Assembly (NCBI GenBank): GCA_030917185.1
Contig: JAUPVF010000029.1
Span: 1-10,086, forward strand
DNA length: 10,086 bases
Direction of reading: 5' to 3'
From: Patescibacteria group bacterium
GTDB taxonomy: Bacteria > Patescibacteriota > Minisyncoccia > Phycocordibacterales > DATDWN01
In this document: positions 6,319 to 10,086 of the stretch, piece by piece
How the letters are laid out: each line of letters starts with the position of its first letter
Position numbering within the stretch: position 1 is the stretch's first letter
Translations under genes and position numbers: made by a program
Notes under the pieces: model-generated
The model's database searches: none
Seen by the model: the letters and a program-made list of their open reading frames with translations, nothing else
What the model was told of the DNA's origin: nothing

Positions 6319-7662
6319 TTAAATGTGCAAACCGTTACTGAATAAAAATTTAACAAAACGATTATTTGACGCTGGTACAATAGCAAACAAAAATGTTCGT
6401 GAGACTGTAATAGCAGTAAACATAGAGACGACCACACCAAGACCAAGTGTTAAGGCAAAACCTTTCACCGCAGATGTACCGAGCCAAAACAATACAATAG
6501 CCGTAATGATAGAAGAAATGTTTGAGTCACGAATAGACAACCATGCTCGGGTAAAACCTTCATGCATTGCATCATGAACTGACTTGCCTCGCTTTAATTC
6601 TTCTTTCATTCGCTCAAAAATCAACACATTAGCATCTACTGCCATACCGATAGACAGAATAAACCCAGCAATACCTGCCGCAGTGAACGTAACCGGAATC
6701 AACTTAAATATAGCGAGTGACAGAATAATATAAATGACCAATGAAATTGAAGCAACAAAACCCGGTAGTCTGTACCACAAAATGAGAAAAGCAACGAGTA
6801 ATGCAAAACCAACAATACCCGCATTAACACCAGCAGTTTTTGCATTTTCACCAAGTGACGCTCCAACAGTTTCGGTTGAGATCAATTCAATTGGTACCGG
6901 CAATGCACCATAGTTCAAATTACGTACGAGTGTTTTTGCTTCATCCCGAGTAAAACTACCAGAAATCACCGCTTTACCGTCTATGATTTCGTCCTTAATC
7001 ACAGGACTTGAGATGGCTGTTCCATCTAGAAATATCGCAAGAACTTTTCCTTTGTTTTCTTTTGTAATTTTTGCAAACAAATCACGTCCCTCTGAATTAA
7101 ATGTTAATCCAACCAATGGCTCGCCTCCAAGTTGTCCTGACCCTTGGTTTGAAAATTCCAAAACTGCCTTATTCAAATACTGACCAGTTAATCCTGTTGG
7201 AGCGAATACCTCATCTACTCGTTTTGTTTTCAATTCTTCTTGAGTAAAGTTTTTTGCTTCGTCTCGTAAAAGCATGAACTCAAGTTGTGGAGTTTGACCA
7301 ATCATCGCAATCGCTTGTTGTATGTTTGTCACTCCCGGCAATTCAACAATTAACCGCTGTTCATTGCCACCAGTAACCACTGATGATTTTTCAGTCTGCA
7401 CAACAGGTTCAGATACACCGAAAATGTTGACTCGTCGTTCAATAACATCACGGAGAGATGCCATAGAATCAGATACATTTTCTGATTTAACTTTAGATAT
7501 ATCTGCTCGATACACCAACTCTGTTCCACCATTCAAATCCAACCCAAGCTTAAAAGCGTATTTAGAAAAACGAGGATTGCCCACTTGCGATGCGTACACG
7601 AAGTAGCCAATTCCTACAACAACGAGTAATAAGATAACCGACAATATTCGATGTTTAGACAT
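6319..7662 (-). CDS. secD: protein translocase subunit SecD
   Basis: 447 residues, a compact SecD (the E. coli protein is longer, with a larger P1 domain). It is the partner of SecF in proton-driven export. The N-terminal helix (about 5-24) is followed by G-L-D-L-N-G-G-T-E-L-V-Y (40-51), R-R-V-N-I-F-G-V-S-E-P (76-86) and V-E-L-P-G-V (106-111). The P1 head has G-L-T-F-N-S-E-G-R (185-193) and L-D-G-T-A-I-S-S-P (212-220), then G-A-L-P-V-P (252-257). The membrane half (from about 280) holds G-M-A-V-D-A-N-V-L-I-F-E-R (339-351), where Asp343 is the expected proton-path acidic residue. The ATG at 7662 is preceded by a TATAAT only 9 nt upstream, so the transcript would be nearly leaderless; no Shine-Dalgarno is present. 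YajC is not in the window. Confidence 0.96.
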   Translation of the reverse strand: MSKHRILSVILLLVVVGIGYFVYASQVGNPRFSKYAFKLGLDLNGGTELVYRADISKVKSENVSDSMASLRDVIERRVNIFGVSEPVVQTEKSSVVTGGNEQRLIVELPGVTNIQQAIAMIGQTPQLEFMLLRDEAKNFTQEELKTKRVDEVFAPTGLTGQYLNKAVLEFSNQGSGQLGGEPLVGLTFNSEGRDLFAKITKENKGKVLAIFLDGTAISSPVIKDEIIDGKAVISGSFTRDEAKTLVRNLNYGALPVPIELISTETVGASLGENAKTAGVNAGIVGFALLVAFLILWYRLPGFVASISLVIYIILSLAIFKLIPVTFTAAGIAGFILSIGMAVDANVLIFERMKEELKRGKSVHDAMHEGFTRAWLSIRDSNISSIITAIVLFWLGTSAVKGFALTLGLGVVVSMFTAITVSRTFLFAIVPASNNRFVKFLFSNGLHI

Positions 7663-7671
7663 ATGGGGCTT

Positions 7672-7699
7672 ATTATAGTGATTTTAAGAGAGATTGCAA
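7672..7699 (-). promoter_or_regulatory. promoter of secDF (near-leaderless transcript)
   Basis: TTGCAA (7699-7694), 16-nt spacer, perfect TATAAT (7677-7672) on the minus strand, in the 43-nt gap between the sugar-transferase stop and secD. The predicted start near 7666 is about 4 nt from the secD ATG. There is no terminator in the gap, so read-through from the sugar-transferase gene is also possible. Confidence 0.55.
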
Positions 7700-7705
7700 C
7701 AACAA

Positions 7706-9055
7706 CTATACCCCTCTTCTAGAAACCAACTCACGAACTGTCTTGAGAGCAATTTTGATATCCAACCAAAATGAACGGTTTTTAATGTAGTACAAATCGT
7801 ATGACAGTTTGGTTTTAGTCTGGTCGTAGTCTGTGGCAAATTTTGGTGGAGTTTTCTGATACAACTGCGCCCAACCAGACAACCCTGGTTTAATCAAATG
7901 ACGCACATTATAAAAACTAATTTCTTTTTCATATAGATTAACCAGATTTGGTAACTCTGGGCGTGGACCAATAAGTGAAATATCTCCTTTCAGCACATTC
8001 CAGAGTTGAGGCAACTCATCGATACGGCTGACACGAAGAAATTTCCCAACACGAGTGATTTTCATCGCTCGGTCAACATCACCATCACCCGCATCATCAA
8101 CACTCATAGTACGAAACTTTAAGATATGCATTGGTACATTGTTGTGTCCAACACGAACCTGTTTGATGAACACATTACCACCATCATCTAGTTTGATTGC
8201 AACATACACAAATGGATAAACTACAAGCGAAACGACTCCAGCAATAAATGACACAATAATATCCATGACCCGTTTCAAAAAATCATAAGTAAATTTCGGT
8301 GAGACAGAAATGTTTTCCAAAAACCAACTATAATTAACAAGCGATAATGGAATGCGATCAAAAATATCCTCGTAGATACGATGTGAATCAATAAAACGAA
8401 CCTTTGAGAAAATCAGATTGTACAAATGTGGAAGCAACGGCATCGTCTGCTCATGAGAAAAATCAACTGCAATGATTTTAATATCATTTGCATATATTGG
8501 TTTAATAATGTCCTCTTGAATATCAAGAGCGCTTACATGATGAACATCAATTGATGAGACAAACTCAATGTCATACCGGTCATTGTTATTTACTTCATCC
8601 AACAATTCCTTCATCTCCTTCCCAGAGCCAATAAGTAATGCAGGTTGTTTTTGTTTCGCCCCGAGAAACCCGATCCCATAAAGACGCCATCCGAGAATGA
8701 AAACGAAGGAGATAAAAATGTATATAAAAAGAATTGTTTTCGGTGCAATACCGACGTATGGAGTTATGTAGAAAAATACAATTGCGATAGCGCTATTTAT
8801 AATTTGCGCATTGAAAATAACATTTGGCAGTTTGCTTTTTAGGAGTAGTGTGTGTTTTTCATAAAGACCGGCAATAAAATACACCAGTATCCAGGCAATA
8901 AATAAAAGGGAGAATGGTGCCAAGTGGTCTTGGAATCTCACCCATGTCGGTATTTGCCAAAAACGCACGTAAAGAGCCAGCCACAAAGACAGTGTGAAAA
9001 AAAATATATCCCCACAGAAAAGGATGATTGCTTCTTTTTTACCAAGACTAGACAT
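7706..9055 (-). CDS. polyprenyl-phosphate sugar-1-phosphate transferase (WbaP/WcaJ-like, large monotopic PGT)
   Basis: 449 residues, usual for the large class. It transfers a sugar-1-phosphate from a nucleotide sugar to undecaprenyl phosphate at the inner membrane face, the first step of building exported polysaccharide or glycan. The N-terminal half has four or five membrane helices (about 10-130), a nucleotide-fold-like middle domain starting A-L-L-I-G-S-G-K (139-146), then the catalytic domain from K-R-V-M-D-I-I (261-267), with its re-entrant hydrophobic segment at 264-287. Catalytic-domain marks are L-K-F-R-T-M (312-317), R-I-D-E-L-P-Q-L-W-N-V-L-K-G-D (344-358) with the catalytic Asp346-Glu347 pair, L-I-G-P-R-P-E (361-367), K-P-G-L-S-G-W-A-Q (389-397) and a C-terminal Y-D-L-Y-Y-I-K-N segment. 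Substrate sugar cannot be told. It is divergent from a glycosyltransferase gene, consistent with a glycan cluster to the right. No Shine-Dalgarno; likely a very short leader. Confidence 0.93.
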   Translation of the reverse strand: MSSLGKKEAIILFCGDIFFFTLSLWLALYVRFWQIPTWVRFQDHLAPFSLLFIAWILVYFIAGLYEKHTLLLKSKLPNVIFNAQIINSAIAIVFFYITPYVGIAPKTILFIYIFISFVFILGWRLYGIGFLGAKQKQPALLIGSGKEMKELLDEVNNNDRYDIEFVSSIDVHHVSALDIQEDIIKPIYANDIKIIAVDFSHEQTMPLLPHLYNLIFSKVRFIDSHRIYEDIFDRIPLSLVNYSWFLENISVSPKFTYDFLKRVMDIIVSFIAGVVSLVVYPFVYVAIKLDDGGNVFIKQVRVGHNNVPMHILKFRTMSVDDAGDGDVDRAMKITRVGKFLRVSRIDELPQLWNVLKGDISLIGPRPELPNLVNLYEKEISFYNVRHLIKPGLSGWAQLYQKTPPKFATDYDQTKTKLSYDLYYIKNRSFWLDIKIALKTVRELVSRRGV

Positions 9056-9057
9056 AA

Positions 9058-9085
9058 TTGAATTATCATTATTTTATGCTAAAAT
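9058..9085 (+). promoter_or_regulatory. possible plus-strand promoter of the glycosyltransferase gene
   Basis: TTGAAT (9058-9063), 16-nt spacer, TAAAAT (9080-9085). The predicted start near 9092 would place the whole 9096-9277 inverted-repeat element in the mRNA leader. It overlaps the minus-strand promoter of the sugar-transferase gene, so the two would compete. The boxes are only moderately good and the region is A/T-rich, which yields chance matches. Confidence 0.4.
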
Positions 9086-9099
9086 TGATATATAAGCAA
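9071..9099 (-). promoter_or_regulatory. possible promoter of the sugar-transferase gene
   Basis: TTGCTT (9099-9094), 17-nt spacer, TAAAAT (9076-9071) on the minus strand, start predicted near 9064 and leader about 9 nt. The -35 overlaps the outer end of the left arm of the inverted-repeat element by 4 nt. Confidence 0.4.
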
Positions 9100-9277
9100 G
9101 GTGGAACTTTTGCTTCGTATACTTTCTGGAAACGCTCGCTCTCTCCTGCGGAGAGCTCGCTCGGTCCTCAGCGCCTCGTTGTCAAGAGCCCCTCGCAATG
9201 CTCGGGGTCGTTGACAACACCAAGCTCGGCGCCTGCGTATGTTCCAGAAAGTACATTCCACAAAAGTTCTGTCTTGC
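9096..9277. repeat. 182-bp GC-rich element bounded by long imperfect inverted repeats (MITE-like or structured leader)
   Basis: The two 36-nt ends are complementary in three matched blocks with equal spacing: G-C-A-A-G (9096-9100 with 9273-9277), GAACTTTTG (9104-9112 with 9261-9269) and TACTTTCTGGAA (9120-9131 with 9242-9253), separated by unmatched 3- and 7-nt stretches on both sides. Further in, A-C-G-C/G-C-G-T and G-C-G-C-C/G-G-C-G-C also pair. The interior is much more GC-rich than the surroundings and carries two hairpins (9141-9155, 9178-9218) and an 8-bp direct repeat G-C-T-C-G-C-T-C (9134-9141, 9155-9162). No ORF is believable here. No clear target-site duplication flanks it. It could be a non-autonomous mobile element, a repeat-family member, or a folded 5' UTR for the glycosyltransferase gene that begins 8 nt beyond it. 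Confidence 0.75.
9178..9218. other. strong stem-loop inside the inverted-repeat element
   Basis: G-T-T-G-T-C-A-A (9178-9185) pairs perfectly with T-T-G-A-C-A-A-C (9211-9218). After a small internal loop, C-C-C-C (9189-9192) pairs with G-G-G-G (9204-9207), leaving an 11-nt loop. It has no T-tract on either strand, so it is not an intrinsic terminator. Function unknown. Confidence 0.7.
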
Positions 9278-9284
9278 AAAAAAT

Positions 9285-10086
9285 ATGAAAACAAAAGTTT
9301 GTCTCGCAATAACAAAAGGTGTATGGGGTGGAGCACAAGAATATGTCTACACTCTCGCCACCTCCCTTCCTCGTGATACATACGATGTGTGTGTTATTTG
9401 TGGTGAAGGACAAACATTACAAGACAAACTGACTTCTCTTGGTATAAAAGTCATTAATATCCCCTCCCTCACGCGTGACATTTTTTTTGTTAACGAAATC
9501 AAAAGTTTTTTTAACCTCCTTACCATCATCCGACGTGAATCTCCCGATATTCTCCATCTCAATAGTTCAAAAATGGGTCTTTTGGGCGGACTCGTTGGAC
9601 GGTTAATTGGCGTCAAAAAAATCATTTTTACCGCACACGGATGGGCATTCAATGAGTCTCGACCCTGGATTGTCCGAAAGATATTTTATTATACACAATG
9701 GCTCACTGTCTTGTTGTCCCACACCACAATCGCTGTATCACAAAAAACAAAACATGATATCCGTAAACTTTTATGGATTAAAGATAAAATAAAAGTTATT
9801 CATAATGGTGTTGCTCCAATAGATTTTGTATCAAAAATAGATGCACGAGAACATGTCCGTCAATTAGTTAGACTATCACACACAACCGAAATCATGATTG
9901 GTACCATATCAGAGTTACACTCAAACAAAGGATTGGATTTATTGATTGATGCATGTAGAAATCTCCCCTATAACACATCTGTATATATTATCGGTGATGG
10001 AGAAGAAAAAGAACGTCTGCAAGAAAAAATTGAGGGGTATGAATTAGAACATAAAGTATTTCTGGTGGGCAGAGTTGAGGAAGCAC
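9285..10086 (+). CDS. GT4-type (GT-B fold) glycosyltransferase, N-terminal 267 residues (partial, runs off right edge)
   Basis: Open to the window end with no stop. It transfers a sugar from an activated donor to a growing lipid-linked glycan or similar acceptor at the cytoplasmic membrane face. The N-terminal Rossmann-like half shows G-V-W-G-G-A-Q-E-Y-V-Y-T-L-A (12-25), the glycine loop of GT4 enzymes, then D-I-L-H-L-N-S-S-K (88-96), F-T-A-H-G-W-A-F (115-122), I-A-V-S-Q-K-T-K-H-D-I (149-159) and V-I-H-N-G-V (171-176). The C-terminal half begins I-G-T-I-S-E-L-H-S-N-K-G-L-D-L-L-I-D-A (205-223) and V-Y-I-I-G-D-G-E-E-K-E-R-L (233-245). The donor-binding E-x7-E motif lies beyond the window. The ATG at 9285 gives the standard family N-terminus; it has no Shine-Dalgarno and is 8 nt from the inverted-repeat element. 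Sugar and linkage cannot be inferred. Confidence 0.92.
   Translation, partial: MKTKVCLAITKGVWGGAQEYVYTLATSLPRDTYDVCVICGEGQTLQDKLTSLGIKVINIPSLTRDIFFVNEIKSFFNLLTIIRRESPDILHLNSSKMGLLGGLVGRLIGVKKIIFTAHGWAFNESRPWIVRKIFYYTQWLTVLLSHTTIAVSQKTKHDIRKLLWIKDKIKVIHNGVAPIDFVSKIDAREHVRQLVRLSHTTEIMIGTISELHSNKGLDLLIDACRNLPYNTSVYIIGDGEEKERLQEKIEGYELEHKVFLVGRVEEA

Noticed and set aside
9079..9413. Two minus-strand ORFs of 81-100 codons over the inverted-repeat element
   Set aside because: Arg-rich translations typical of GC-rich repeats read as protein; they overlap the glycosyltransferase gene and have no start signals.
1..10086. CRISPR array, tRNA, transposase, toxin-antitoxin or phage defence genes
   Set aside because: No spaced direct repeats, cloverleaf, integrase or nuclease motifs were seen in the portions read on either strand.

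Overview
The window looks like a chromosomal segment from a Patescibacteria (Candidate Phyla Radiation) bacterium, most likely of the Parcubacteria type. Three things suggest this. The 16S rRNA 5' part departs from common bacterial 16S at the 27F and 338F sites in a structure-preserving way. The surface proteins carry modules I associate with these small-genome bacteria: paired C-S-N-I-x-G-V-Q repeats, an S-V-L-G-A-S linker, a peptidoglycan-binding-like C-terminus with a P-T-G-Y-V-Y motif, and a CAP protein with two C-terminal membrane helices. Base composition is AT-rich, intergenic spaces are short, and several starts lack a Shine-Dalgarno site. The long ORFs contain no in-frame TGA, so nothing suggests the TGA-to-glycine code of Gracilibacteria or Absconditabacteria. 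Placement below phylum level is not possible by eye.

Layout: everything from 1 to about 9055 reads on the minus strand. From right to left it holds a polyprenyl-phosphate sugar-1-phosphate transferase (7706-9055), secD (6319-7662) and secF (5398-6309) with a terminator, a 162-codon exported orphan (4812-5300), a 995-residue secreted modular surface protein (1711-4698) with its own promoter and terminator, a CAP-domain membrane protein (674-1645), and then a promoter, a roughly 270-nt leader and the 5' part of a 16S rRNA gene that runs off the left edge. On the plus strand, a GT4-type glycosyltransferase starts at 9285 and runs off the right edge, divergent from the sugar transferase.

Functionally the segment is about the cell envelope. 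The sugar transferase would load the first sugar phosphate onto undecaprenyl phosphate, and the divergent glycosyltransferase would extend such a chain. SecDF drives late steps of protein export, and the orphan, the giant surface protein and the CAP protein all carry export or membrane signals that would use the Sec route. No complete new multi-gene system is evident. The most unusual DNA is a 182-bp, GC-rich, inverted-repeat-bounded element (9096-9277) wedged between the divergent promoters and the glycosyltransferase start codon. The second oddity is an intrinsic terminator lying inside the 3' end of the 162-codon ORF.
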